Source: Pseudoips prasinana
Taxonomy: Eukaryota; Arthropoda; Insecta; Lepidoptera; Nolidae
DNA: 64,000 nt
Assembly: GCA_951640165.1 (NCBI GenBank)
Contig: OX621255.1
Location: forward strand, 3,472,001-3,536,000
Direction: 5' to 3'
A program made the position numbers and the translations under genes. Within the stretch, counting starts at the first letter, position 1. Each line of letters begins with the position of its first letter. The notes below the pieces were generated by a model. It worked only from the letters and a program-made list of their open reading frames with translations. It did not search any database and was not told where the DNA came from. Positions 21,519 to 31,654 of this stretch are shown here, piece by piece.

Positions 21519-22492
21519 TACTGCACGTGTGGCGCAGCGGCTAAGATAGTTGCCTCACTGATTCGTGTGGCGGGTTCGAGTCCCGCGCCGGACAACTATT
21601 TGTGACTTCGTGTGACTTGTTAATTTTGTAAATGTGCGCGGATGCACCCACCGTTTGTTCATCTTGCAAGAGGTTATTTTAATTGCGTGAGCGAAATGGA
21701 ATGTTATAGTTTATTACCTCATAATTATTTTGATTAACTAGATGTCATCGGTTCTGTGCGTGCATTAGCCCACATACCAGCCAATCACAATGTAAAAACA
21801 AAAAACAATGTTAAAAAAAGATATAAATTGAAAACAAAAAGCAAAAGAGGAGGAAAAAAGCAAGCCCGGAGTTTCTTTGTGGCTTTCTTCTCCGGGTCGT
21901 CCACCTAGGTAGCTAGAGAAAGCCGCAGGCTAGCTAGGGTAGGATCCTCAGCGGCGAGGATCGCGTTGCCCCCTTAACACGTGATCGGTAATACCGTGCA
22001 AGTGATCTGACCCCCATTTCGAATTCCATCTTTTTACTTCAGCGGCTGCCTGAGATGTGGCCCATAAGGGTGCCCTGAAGTATTAGTCGTTTAAATTAAG
22101 CTACTGGTTGAGAGCCTTTTGCGCTAGCCAACTGCTCGTTGTTTTCAATTCTTTAATTTGATATACTATTGCTAAATGTAACAATAATAGCTTAGTAACT
22201 TGCTATTTATTATTTATTTAAGAATATTAAAAATACATGTGACGAAACAGACCGCACGGACGGACTTTAAAATATTTTGTTACTTTAATTACTGTTTTTA
22301 AACTGTGTTTATGTAATACATTGTGAGCTTGACAAGTACAAGTGTATGTAAATACCCAAGTGCTGAATAAATTTCATTATTTCATCAGTTGTTCTGAGTC
22401 TGGATGTAATTTGTGTCCGTCTATTATATGTTTGTAGAGTACCCCGCGACACAGGGATTAGATTCCCTAATGCGTGCGTTGTCTTTAAAAAA
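21519..22492 (+). mobile_element. SINE-2 split by a LINE 3' end
   Basis: The head (GTGGCGCAGCGGCTAAGATA, GGGTTCGAGTCCCGC) is at 21519-21605, and the body and A-tail resume at 22386 (AGTTGTTCTGAGTCTGGATG) to 22492. The 780-bp interruption is described next. About 12 bp of SINE are lost at the junction. Confidence 0.75.
21606..22385 (+). mobile_element. LINE 3' end inserted in SINE-2
   Basis: Shares TTCTTCTCCGGGTCGTCCAC, CTAGAGAAAGCCGCAGGCTA and the terminal AAGTGCTGAATAAATTTCAT with 40340-40797. The AATAAA near the end fits a LINE polyadenylation signal. No ORF. Family not named. Confidence 0.6.
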
Positions 22493-22498
22493 AAATAA

Positions 22499-23420
22499 CA
22501 TACATAGACTTACGCCTGTTTCCCAAAGGGGTAGCAGAGACAACGGTCACGATCTTTGCACGCCTTTTTTACCTCGTTTACTGTCATTATATTCTTCATA
22601 TATGCTCGCCGGTTTAGGGTACTTCTGACCCGATCTTTCTTGAGAACGTCTTCGATTTGGTCAGAGAATGTTCTACGAGGTCTTCCCCTTCCGGTTGCCG
22701 AAAGATGGAGCTACATATAGTTGGTAACTCTGTGTCTAAGTGGTGCAAGTGTCTGAGGTCGCGGGTTCGATTCCCCCACACATTCATCAATATTACGTAA
22801 GAATATAGGGCCGTAATGTGACCGCCATATTTATTTAGCTTTTTTGTATGTAAATGAAAATTAGACTGTGTTTCGTTACGCTTCTCGAACCTTATAAGGT
22901 AGGAGGTAGTTCTAAAGATACATACATACATAGACTAACGCCTGTTTCCCAGAGGGGTAAGGCAGAGACAACGATCACGATCTGTGCACACCTTTTTTGC
23001 CTCGTTTAATGTCATGATATTCTTCATACATGCTCGCCGGTTTAGGGTACTTCTCACCCGGCCTTTCTTGAGAACGTCTCCGATTCAGTCCGAGAATGTT
23101 CTCCTTCCAGTTTCCGAAAGATGGAGCTACATATTGTTGGTAACTCTGTGTCTAAGTGGTGCAGACTGTGTGTGTTCGCGGGTTCGAATACCCCATCGAA
23201 TAATCAATTTTATCAGTATAGGGTCGTAATGCGATCGTTTACGCTTAACTTTTGTGTATGTAAATGAAAATTAGACTGTTTCATTACACTTCTCGAACCT
23301 TATAAGGTAGAAGGTGGTATCGAAAGATGGAGCTACATATACTTGGTAACTCTGTGTCTAAGTGGTGCAGGCTGTCCGAGGTCGCGGGTTCGATTATCTT
23401 CCGAATACTTATTGTTAACG
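22499..23420. repeat. Tandem array of mixed LINE/SINE units
   Basis: Block L (ACGCCTGTTTCCCAAAGGGG ... minus-strand RT codons resembling GRPRRTF.DQIE) occurs at 22505-22700 and 22925-23110. A tRNA-like block (TAACTCTGTGTCTAAGTGGT, then GGTCGCGGGTTCGATT) occurs near 22725, 23137 and 23335. Unit X closes two units. Period is about 420 bp and the last unit is short. ORFs across it are not genes. Confidence 0.6.
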
Positions 23421-23469
23421 ATCATTTCGTCATATTCGTTTATGATGTTAGTATATATCTAGTATATTT

Positions 23470-23739
23470 ATCTCAAAAATGGGCAATAATAAATTTAATC
23501 GTCCGGCGGGTCTCGAACCTGCACCATCTATCAATCCGGGGTAGGCCATGTTTCTAGAAAAACAAAACCGATAGTTAATACCTACATCCTCCGGAAGGGT
23601 GTTAGCATGGGAATCCTAAATTTGATCTGCCGGGGTGTATCGTTTGTAGCTTAACGCAGAGCGCCTACTCCGGATTGATCGATGGTGTAGGTTCGAGACC
23701 CGCCGGGCGATTAAATTTATTACTGCCCATTTTTGAGAT
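23470..23739. repeat. Foldback element with about 76-bp tRNA-like arms
   Basis: ATCTCAAAAATGGGCAATAA at 23470 pairs with TTACTGCCCATTTTTGAGAT ending at 23739. Each arm carries a B-box-like GGTTCGAGACCCGCC. The loop (GTTTCTAGAAAAACAAAACC ...) recurs at 36622-36735 without arms. Confidence 0.72.
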
Positions 23740-23859
23740 TAGATCAACGCTTTGCATTGCGAATAATGCTATAAAATTATATTTATATATTTAATAAATG
23801 TAGTATATTGTTTAAATATTTTAATGTACGTAGTTGGATGTATATTAGAATTTATATTA

Positions 23860-24012
23860 GACTGTATCCTTACGCCTGTTTCCTAAGTAGTTTGTCTGGA
23901 AGAGATCACATTTTAGCGATAAGACCGCCAATTGTACTGTTCGCTCTAATGTGTATTGTTCTTGCACTGATTAATATTTAGGTGTACAATAAAGAGTTTA
24001 ATAATAATAATC
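23860..24012 (+). repeat. LINE 3' UTR with (AAT)n tail
   Basis: TTTGTCTGGAAGAGATCACA, GCGATAAGACCGCCAATTG, then GGTGTACAATAAAGAGT and an AATAATAATAAT tail. AATAAA is placed as a polyadenylation signal. Confidence 0.65.
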
Positions 24013-24029
24013 ATTTCTGTGTGGCTAAT

Positions 24030-24236
24030 GGCAAAGAATATCTCCCAGAGAACGGGCAGCCATGACTATGTGTACTATGACAATCATTCTGCGATTGCCA
24101 ACCTCTCTGCTAAATGTGGCGATTATGGAATATCTCCCCAAATGATGGACAGAATTCCATTGTGGAAATATTTTGGGAAGAGTTTCACCAGCTGTGGACG
24201 TGACTCGGCTGGCATGATGATGATGGTGATGATTAA
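24030..24236 (+). repeat. Tail-2 copy
   Basis: AATATCTCCCAGAGAACGGG, GTGGCGATTATGGAATATC, end ATGATGATGATGGTGATG. The upstream GTGTGGCTAATGGCAAAGAA is shared, inverted, with 32563-32695, marking a subfamily. Confidence 0.6.
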
Positions 24237-24277
24237 CAATATGAGGCCGTTTTAGAGATTTGATAACTTATTAACAA

Positions 24278-24538
24278 CTATCTGTGGCCCGCGGTTTTAA
24301 ATTTTATTCCGTCAAATATATTAGCCCGTCAAATTTTATAAATTATCATAGCTCCTCCCCCTAGGTGATAGCGTGGTAATATGTAACCTATATAAAATTT
24401 GAATTAAATCCATGCAGTACTTTTTGTGTTTATCCCGGACATACATAGAGACAAACAGACACACGGACAAAAATTCTAAAATCTAAAAATATTCAATGTA
24501 CAGTTTTGACTTTCCTACGATTTTATTATATGTATAGA
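24278..24538 (-). mobile_element. Hel-B non-autonomous Helitron
   Basis: Minus strand starts TCTATACATATAATAAAATC and ends near the GC hairpin (plus strand GGCCCGCGGTTTT) with the terminal CTAG changed to ATAG. Internal deletion relative to 38436-38758. Confidence 0.7.
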
Positions 24539-24799
24539 TTGTTAACAATTTAGCGGCATTATATGATAGCCATATTTATTTAACTGTTTTTTATGTAAAT
24601 GCAAATAAGTCTGTGTTTTGTTACGCCCCCATATCTTATAATGCAAGTCTGGTATGCAAGAGGTACGATTTGCTAGAAAATTAGGAGTAGCTTGAACCTA
24701 ATCCCCTTCTGAATCGTCATTAGACCCTGAATCAATTTGTAAAACATCAGATTTTATCTTTATTAAAATAAATATAAAAAAATATCTTGAGTCGACTAA

Positions 24800-25016
24800 C
24801 ACATTGCTATCTGATCCCAAACATGGCAGAGTGCAAACCTGTTCTATGGCAACTAAACAACTGATAAACCCACATATGTGTTTCTAAATACATATTTATA
24901 AAAAATACATTACCCTGCTCATCACACAAAGACTTTTCCTACCTGGGGATCAAACCCACGACCTCTGGCTGATCTGTCAGAGTCACTAATCACTAGTCCA
25001 ACATACAAATACTCAA
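24800..25016 (-). mobile_element. SINE-4 copy
   Basis: CTATCTGATCCCAAACATGG at the tail side, and GGGGATCAAACCCACGACCT (reverse B box) at the head side. No Helitron at the site occupied in the 25956 and 30462 copies. Confidence 0.6.
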
Positions 25017-25076
25017 GTGTCCTCAATAAAAACTTTTACTAATGTCTGCTATCTAAGTCATTCACAAAGACTCATT

Positions 25077-25529
25077 CAAGTATTCAAATAATATCAAAGT
25101 AATTAATAAAAACGTTTATAATAGAAATATTTTAATCAACAGATAGTAACAGACAACACGCTCTGTCATCGGTGTCATCACACACAAAGTTCATGATTGA
25201 TGACATAAACACATACATACATACAATATAATGTACCGACGCCAGCACATCAAGCTACCTCAATCTGTCAGATTTCCCCAAATGAAAGTGACCCTTATGC
25301 TTATGTGATAAAGTTGAAAATCTATAAAAGAAATTTGACAGATTGGGGTAGCTGGATGTGCTGGCGTCGGTACATTATATTGTATGTATGTATGTGTTTA
25401 TGTCATCAATCATGAACTTTGTGTGTGATGACACCGATGACAGAGCGTGTTGTCTGTTACTATCTGTTGATTAAAATATTTCTATTATAAACGTTTTTAT
25501 TAATTACTTTGATATTATTTGAATACTTG
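25077..25529. repeat. 453-bp palindrome centred on a MITE-1
   Basis: 25077-25235 recurs inverted as 25371-25529 with no difference that I could find (start CAAGTATTCAAATAATATCA, end its complement). MITE-1 (25233-25373) fills the centre and is itself palindromic. Confidence 0.85.
25233..25373. mobile_element. MITE-1 copy
   Basis: Ends GTACCGACGCCAGCACATC and GATGTGCTGGCGTCGGTAC. Inner arms carry CTACCTCAATCTGTCAGATT / AAATTTGACAGATTGGGGTA. TA-containing GTAC at both ends would fit a TA target, as in Tc1/mariner, but this is inference. Confidence 0.75.
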
Positions 25530-25563
25530 TCAAATTTCTTTAATTAATTTTCATCTTTATCAC

Positions 25564-25566
<3 letters not shown>

Positions 25567-25616
<50 letters not shown>
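25567..25616. repeat. (AT)n microsatellite
   Basis: Uninterrupted AT dinucleotides over about 50 bp. Just before it, 25529-25566 resembles the inner part of MITE-1 (TCAAATTTCTTTAATTAATT ... TTTATCACATAA). Confidence 0.9.
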
Positions 25617-25618
<2 letters not shown>

Positions 25619-25740
25619 TTATAACATATAATGTACAAAACGTGTTGCAGTTACTTCTTTCTTAATCAGCAGTGAAATGAATAAAGGGAAGAAAATATGA
25701 ACAAATATATAATAATAATAATATCCTGGGATAAATTGAT

Positions 25741-25955
25741 GTGGGATGACGGCATAGAATACCCCATCTCATCCAGTGGGGGGCGTAGAAATCGTCTGAG
25801 GGAATACCTATCGGAGAACGGGCAGAAGCGTTTTTTGTAAACTGTGACCAACCTGTGCCAATCTGTCTGCCAAGCGTGGCGATTAAAGCATATCCCCCAT
25901 TCTTTTGGGAGGCTTTTGTCCAGCAGTGGACGTAGTTTAGCTGTCATGATGATGA
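25741..25955 (+). repeat. Tail-2 copy
   Basis: CATCTCATCCAGTGGGGGGC, GTAGAAATCGTCTGAGGG, GAGAACGGGCAGAAGCG, AGCGTGGCGATTAAAGCATA, end ATGATGATGATGAA. Confidence 0.65.
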
Positions 25956-26540
25956 TGAATATCCTGGGACATTATTCCCACACGGTCTGATCTGATCCCG
26001 AACTAAGCAGAGCTTGTACTATGGAAACCAGATAACTAATATACTACTTTTCTTTTGTAAATGCGTACTTATATAGGTAACTAGCTGTGCCTCGCGGTTT
26101 TACCCGCGTTAAACTTTATAAATTATCACAGTTCGTCCCCCGTAGGTGATAGCGTGATAATATGTAGCCTATAAGTTTACCCGCCCTCTTAGTAATATTC
26201 TTGCAAAATTTGAAGTAAATCCATGCAGGACTTTTTGAGTTTAGCCCGGACATACATATAGACAAACAGAGACACAAACAAAAATTCTAAAAACTATATT
26301 TTTGGCTTCGATATCGATTGTAGATCACGCCCCAAGTATCCTTTAAAAAAATATTCAATGTACAGTTTTGACTTTCCTACGATTTTATTATATGTATAGA
26401 TTACACCCAGACTCTGAACAAACAGACATGTTCAAGCACACAAATATATGTCCTGGGTGGGAATCGAACCCATGGCCTGCGGCGTGAAAGGATAGCATCT
26501 ACTGGTACCAACCGCACCAACTGGCCCACGGGTCCATCTG
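25956..26540 (-). mobile_element. SINE-4 copy split by a Helitron
   Basis: Tail part 25956-26080 (ATCCTGGGACATTATTCCCA, GAACTAAGCAGAGCTTGTAC) and head part 26401-26540 (CACCCAGACTCTGAACAAAC, GGTGGGAATCGAACCCATGG). The Hel-B at 26081-26400 lies exactly between. Confidence 0.75.
26081..26400 (-). mobile_element. Hel-B Helitron inside SINE-4
   Basis: Minus strand: A|TCTATACATATAATAAAATC ... GTAAAACCGCGAGGCACAG, CTAG|T. Both Helitron ends and the 3' hairpin are intact. No coding capacity. Same site and orientation as 30588-30919. Confidence 0.85.
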
Positions 26541-27167
26541 CATGTTTGCAAAGATTCCTTAGACATAGATTTATTTCGTTAGTACAGTCATTGTTTTTTG
26601 TATTGTTAAAAATAGGCTTAATATCTTGATTTAAATAACTTTTTAAATGATCAGCAGTTAAGATGTCAAGAACTAACAGATAACAAATAGAAATGATACG
26701 TCATCAGAGTCGACATTCAAGATGGATGGAATTAAATAGTGTATAGTATAAAAAGATCTACACAATACAGGATCGACGAGTTTGGGAACAAATTGTGGGG
26801 CTCAGTATAAACACAGTGATGATTTTATATAAAATTGTAGTATAGGGTAAGTTTAGAGCAATTTAAGAGAATTCTGCTGAAATCGATCATCGACCTTTGT
26901 GGAGATCCTTTGGGCAAACGGACTAAAGTATAAACAACGGGTATTATTATTATTCCAAATTATTTATTTAAAGTTCTTATTTTTAACATATTTATATCTA
27001 CAAAATTTAAACAAAAAGAAAACAATTTATATAAATAAATATGTAAAAAATAATATAAAAATTATTATTATTATTATTAAACTATAAATTTCGATAAGAA
27101 TAAAGATCGATAATTAAACCTATACATAATATCCTTGACAATAACATAAGTTAACTGAATAAATAAA
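26541..27167. other. No gene; (TTA)n tract
   Basis: AT-rich with ATTATTATTATTATT near 27060-27080. Small ORFs here come from low complexity. Confidence 0.5.
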
Positions 27168-27340
27168 TGAAAAACGTTTTTATTCACGTAGACTTTAAAA
27201 AAGCGCTTGTAAATAGTCAGAACATGTTTGTAGTAATATAGTTTTTTAAACATAATTATTTCTAGGTACATAGATATAGCTAATTAAATCTATTATACAA
27301 TCCGTGTACTTACCTAAATATACTTTAAAACTAGCAGTTT
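27168..27340 (-). repeat. UTR-1 LINE 3' UTR copy, truncated
   Basis: ACGTTTTTATTCACGTAGAC, TTTAAAAAAGCGCTTGTAAA and ATGTTTGTAGTAATATAG follow the UTR-1 order on the minus strand. A short UTR-1 piece in the other orientation (ACCTATACATAATATCCTTG) sits just upstream at 27117. Confidence 0.6.
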
Positions 27341-27351
27341 TTTAATGTCTA

Positions 27352-27570
27352 TATCGTCCACTGCTGGACACAAGCCCCCCTAAAGTTTCCACAATGTTGC
27401 AATAGTCACCGCGCTTGGCATGCGAGTCGGCGACCGCAGTTAGCTAGTAGCTAGTACACAGGTGGCGCTACTGCCTCAATACCTGGTGTATTCCTTAGTC
27501 GCCTTTTACGACACCCACGGGATGTAATGGGGTAGCCCAGTTAATCTTTCTCGTCCGGAAACTACACGGA
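27352..27570 (-). repeat. RTE-type LINE 3' end, diverged
   Basis: GTCCACTGCTGGACACAAGC at the left, then GCGAGTCGGCGACCGCAGTT and CTTAGTCGCCTTTTACGACA. Related in plus orientation to 8819-8985. Confidence 0.5.
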
Positions 27571-28215
27571 TAAAGTCGTTCGTATTGTTTCTTTAATATT
27601 TCCAATTTTATGAAGTACTTACCTAACGGTTTTTCGACGCCTACACATACTTCAATTTTTATCTCAAAATCCCAAATATACTATCGAAAAGGGAATCATA
27701 CCAAAACTCTTAAAGGATTAGAGGCGGTGACAGATACGCTTCCACAATAAAGGTGGCTCATACCTCACAATTGATTTATGATTTCCGAGCGAATAAAACC
27801 TCCTAGACCGAGATACCACTACTTTAAACTTACCTAACATAAACCGCTATAAAATAGATATTGTATTAAAGAGTACAAATATTATTGTTCTTAATTAATC
27901 CTTATATTATTTTACGATTTGAAAAATATATATATTATGTGATCAACGCTAGAATATAAATACATCATAAACGTGTTGAAATAAAACGTTTACTAAAAAG
28001 AATCCTGGGTTCACTAGCCAGGTCTTATATTTATTTAATTAGGACATAAAAAAAATCAAGTCAAAATTAATAATCATGGGTAAATGTTTAACGTATACCA
28101 ATAACCACCAAGTTAAATAAAAAGTTTATATAAGTTATTTTGTATCACTTTTATCTTATATTGGCAAATCCGCAAAGATTAGTATAGTTTAAATTTTTAA
28201 AAAGAAACACCTCGT
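27571..28215. other. No recognised feature
   Basis: AT-rich non-coding sequence. Confidence 0.45.
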
Positions 28216-28218
28216 GCT

Positions 28219-28404
28219 ATAATGCTGTTTCCCTGCATCATAAAGATGTTTACAAACGTTCAATCAACGGACATAAAGCACACCCGGATTCAGAACAACT
28301 ATTTATAGGGGATACAAATAGCTGTCCGGAGATTGAACCTGACCCACGAAGGCACTCAGGGGTTAGGCATATTAACCTAACCAATGCGCCACACGTCCAG
28401 TCAA
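28219..28404 (-). mobile_element. SINE-2 copy, diverged
   Basis: CAATCAACGGACATAAAGCA, CAGAACAACTATTTATAGGG, and at the head CAATGCGCCACACGTCCAGTC (reverse of GACTGGACGTGTGGCGC). Confidence 0.65.
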
Positions 28405-28428
28405 AAATATAAGTAAATTATTTGAATT

Positions 28429-28678
28429 GACGGTCACCGTAGCCTAGTTGGTAGTGCTCCTGCCTACGAAGCTGGTGGTCCTGGGTTCGAATCCCGGTAA
28501 GTGCAAATATTTGTGTGATGAGCACGAATATTTGTTTCCGAGTCATGGATGTTTCCTATGTATATAAGTATGTATCTATCTATATAAGTATGTATATCGT
28601 CACCTGGTACCCATAGTACAAGCTTTGCTTAGTTTGGGGCTAGGATGATCTGTGTGACATTGTCCCTAAATATTATAT
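28429..28678 (+). mobile_element. SINE-1 copy
   Basis: Complete head and body; the 3' end GGCTAGGATGATCTGTGTGA runs into ATATTATATTATAATATT. It ends 40 bp before the small ORF at 28719. Confidence 0.8.
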
Positions 28679-28718
28679 TATAATATTATTATATAAAAAC
28701 ATTAATTGCACAATATAA

Positions 28719-28916
28719 ATGAAATCTACAGTCAGTCTGCTGAAAGTTTTAGTTTTCGTATTGTTAGTGGTGGCCCCATCCGGGGAAAGCAACTTTTGCG
28801 CTATACAAGCAAAACAATTGGGGAAATCTCTGCACCTTAGAGAGTACACCAAAGAAATGCTTCAAGGCATGGAAACTTCGTGTTTTGTCTACAGTTATAC
28901 ATCATATTTACGTTAA
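28719..28916 (+). CDS. Small secreted peptide candidate, unknown
   Basis: 65 codons from ATG to TAA. Residues 1-24 form a textbook signal peptide: basic start (MKSTVSLLK), hydrophobic core VLVFVLLVVAP, polar SGES. The mature part has two cysteines (C27, C55) and several Lys and Glu. TATATAAAA lies about 27 bp upstream, too near to be a normal TATA box for this ATG. Downstream, GCTAATAAAGTCATATTC near 29235 could be a polyadenylation signal. I do not recognise a family; an insulin-like or antimicrobial peptide is not supported by the cysteine pattern. It may be a first exon or a chance ORF. Confidence 0.35.
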   Translation: MKSTVSLLKVLVFVLLVVAPSGESNFCAIQAKQLGKSLHLREYTKEMLQGMETSCFVYSYTSYLR

Positions 28917-29575
28917 GATTGATATCTCAAGCGAGAACCTTACCTTGCCGTAACACAGTCTTGTTGACTAGCACGGGAGGTAATGTACTTCATTGTGTAT
29001 ACCGTCAATTGGAGATTATAATAATTTAATTATAGCTAATTGGTAATGTGCTTTATTTTTGTATACCGTCAATTTGGAAATTATAAATGTACAACAAATT
29101 TGTATTGTATATGTACTTCTCTCAGCACATTATTGACACATTTATAAGGCAAAAAATAATGTAACTAATGACTTGTCAGCTATTAAGAACTTTAGTAAAT
29201 AAGTTGAGCCGGTGTACCTGTTATCCATTTTATGCTAATAAAGTCATATTCTATTCTATATAATTTATGTTTGTAACCTTCGATATCGCATAATTTATAT
29301 TCGGGATCCTAGCCTACACGTGCAAGAGTTAGGTTCTCGCTTTATTTGGACTGAATGGAAACGTAGAGTCATGAGATATGTCTATATTGTAAGTGATAGC
29401 TAAAGCTTAGCGTTGTGGGACTTTCGTTTCAAAGCAGATTTGAGCACAAAGAGCTCTGAACCTATCAAACTATGCTCAGTAACAGTAGGTAGGTACACAT
29501 TGAAGGTGAGTAAGTTAACTTAGTGGAATCGAATAATCTGTACTAAAAATTACAAGAGTTTTTATTTTTGAAGAT
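28917..29575. other. Possible 3' flank of the small ORF; otherwise nothing
   Basis: TGTATACCGTCAATTGGAGA near 29000 is repeated as TGTATACCGTCAATTTGGAA near 29058, a 60-bp-spaced direct repeat. No further ORF. Confidence 0.35.
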
Positions 29576-29880
29576 TTTGGAACGAAGTTCCTTATCGCGC
29601 GTTGTGAAACGGGGCTACACGAAAAAAATTCTTACGAAAAGTTGTCACGACACTTTTTGCAGCTGTGCGGCGTGCGCATGTTTCTCTGTCTGTCTCTCTC
29701 TCTCTCTCTTATAGAAAGCAAGCCAGATATTTTCATTTCTATTTCGCATTGAACAGTGTGGTGTCGCGACGATTATTTTTGTTGAGTGTATACAGGTTTT
29801 TTGTACATAATAAATAATAAGAAATAACTTCGTTCCATCCGGGTGTCCCTTAACACCTCTCAAGTTTTTTTTTTATGGTT
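29576..29880. repeat. Possible DNA-element remnant with (CT)n tract
   Basis: GGAACGAAGTTCCTTATCGC near the left and AACTTCGTTCCATCCGGGTG near the right face each other; the left motif also occurs inverted at 7885-7925. TCTCTCTCTCTCTCTC lies at about 29691-29709. Ends not defined. Confidence 0.35.
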
Positions 29881-29927
29881 CTTTGTAATAGATGCACTTA
29901 AAAACCACTAAACTGATTCAAACTATA

Positions 29928-30002
29928 CACATATATAATGGCCTTTGCGTCTGTTACAGACGATTTACGGCGCATTGTCTGAGAGACGTTTCTTTTCATT
30001 TA
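29928..30002 (-). repeat. 60-75 bp LINE 3' end with AAACTATA duplication
   Basis: GGCCTTTGCGTCTGTTACAG, ACGATTTACGGCGCATTGTC is the reverse of the 3' end of the LINE at 52054. AAACTATA flanks it (29920-29927, 30003-30010), fitting a very short insertion. Confidence 0.6.
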
Positions 30003-30146
30003 AAACTATAGGTAACTACTTTATCATCAAGTAACATAATATGCCATATTTTAATGTGCAAAATAGTGATCTTAAGCAACCTAACAATAATTTAAAAAAT
30101 ATCCTATGAAAATCACTATTTAGCGTGCGCTGCGTTTTGTTTGAAC

Positions 30147-30345
30147 AACGCCCGCACTTTGGAAATGAATTCTTGTGTCGTGAGATACTTTACATACTAT
30201 AATTAATGGATACAAATTACATACTGACTAAGAACAATTATTTATGGGTCACAAATAATGACCCATAAATAGTAGTTGTCCTGCGCGGGAATCGAAACCG
30301 GGACACTAAATGGCGATGTGACTGTACCTACTAGTTATTACACAC
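30147..30345 (-). mobile_element. SINE-2 copy
   Basis: GCCCGCACTTTGGAAATGAA, TATTTATGGGTCACAAATAA, CCTGCGCGGGAATCGAAACC in minus orientation. A TGACCCATAAATA block is doubled at 30245-30270. Confidence 0.65.
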
Positions 30346-30461
30346 AAAACTATTTATGATAACGACTATTTAGTTATATAACAATAAGCATTTCATGTTC
30401 TAACTACGTCAAAATTAGATTAAGATAGATAGATAAGATATCATAATTTTTTTTTTATACT

Positions 30462-31030
30462 CCGTCATTATCACACACGGCCATCTGATCCCAAATTAAG
30501 TAGAGCTTGTACTATGGAACCCAGATAACAGATATACTACTAAATATACTAATTTTCTTTTGAACAAAGAAATGCTTATATAGATAACTAGCTGTCCCCC
30601 GCGGTTTTACCCGCGTTAAACTTTATAATTATCACAGCTCCTCCCCCGTAGGTGATAGGGTGATAATATGTAGCCTATATGTTGACCCGACCTCATTTTT
30701 CACCAACCTATATTATTCATGCAAAATTTGAAGTAAATTCATGCAGTACTTTGTAAGTTTAGCCCGGACATACATACAGACAAACAGATAAACAGACAAA
30801 AATTCTAAAAACTATATTTTCGGTTTCGATATCGATTATAGATCACGCCCCAGGAATCCTTTTTAAAAAATATTCAATGTACAGTTTTGACTTTTCTACG
30901 ATTTTATTATATGTATAGATTACACCCAGGCTCAGCACAAACAGACATGTTCATGCACACAAATCTCCTCGGTGGAAATCGAACCCACAACCTGCGGCGT
31001 GAAAGTATCTACCAACCACGCCGCAGATGT
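30462..31030 (-). mobile_element. SINE-4 copy split by a Helitron
   Basis: Tail part 30462-30587 (CACACGGCCATCTGATCCCA, AGAGCTTGTACTATGG), head part 30920-31030 (CACCCAGGCTCAGCACAAAC, AATCGAACCCACAACCTGCG). The Helitron between sits at the same base as in the 25956 copy. ORFs 30887-31084 and 30972-31169 are spurious. Confidence 0.75.
30588..30919 (-). mobile_element. Hel-B Helitron inside SINE-4
   Basis: Ends CTAG (plus strand 30588-30591) and GA, the complement of TC, at 30918-30919, flanked by A and T as expected. About 12 bp longer than the 26081 copy. Confidence 0.85.
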
Positions 31031-31112
31031 ACAGTGCTCAAGTTTTTATCTTACTTATTCCCTGGATTGGAGCTTTTGCAGTGAGAGGTATAAACATGAC
31101 TTGATCAGTGCG

Positions 31113-31179
31113 CTGAGCTGCATTAGATATTGTTGCATTCCCAACAGTAGATACGCAAACAATACCTAATGCGGCTCAG
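31113..31179. repeat. Imperfect hairpin
   Basis: CTGAGCTGCATTAGATATTG and CAATACCTAATGCGGCTCAG are inverse with two mismatches. Isolated; 31180-31524 shows nothing else. Confidence 0.65.
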
Positions 31180-31524
31180 ACGGAAACCCATTAGTCAACA
31201 TTACTTCAGCCAGCACTTGTCACCACGTAAATTAAAACCATCATAAAATTTAAAACGTCTCAATTTCTTGGATCGAACAAAACGCTCAGATAATTGACTT
31301 CCTGTCATCCTGAGCGTGGGTAGCATTGGATTATATTAACAAGATTAAATTGTCGTTAATGGCTGTGAGACAAGTGAGGCGTCGATTGTTATAATTAATG
31401 AGTCATAAGCTTATCAGGTCACGAGGGATGTTTGGAGTTTGTCTAGGACAAAGCATGACTGCGCAAACGATACAAGTGTTCCTGATTCAATAAACATTCC
31501 TTTTGCTATCAATGCGTCTCAATA

Positions 31525-31620
31525 GTCATCATGTCAGTGCTGGACTAAGGTCTCCCCAAAAGATTTCAACGTTGGAGTTGCGTCCATCATATATCATCAT
31601 ACGCCATAATCACTACGAAT
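31525..31620 (-). repeat. Tail-2 fragment
   Basis: CATCATGTCAGTGCTGGACT, AAGGTCTCCCCAAAAGATTT ... CATACGCCATAATCACTACG on the plus strand. Confidence 0.5.
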
Positions 31621-31654
31621 GGCACGCTTTTTTTTCTTCTTTTATATCTCGATC

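Noticed and set aside
22499..23420. CRISPR-like array
   Set aside because: Repeats are about 420 bp and derived from LINE and SINE parts.
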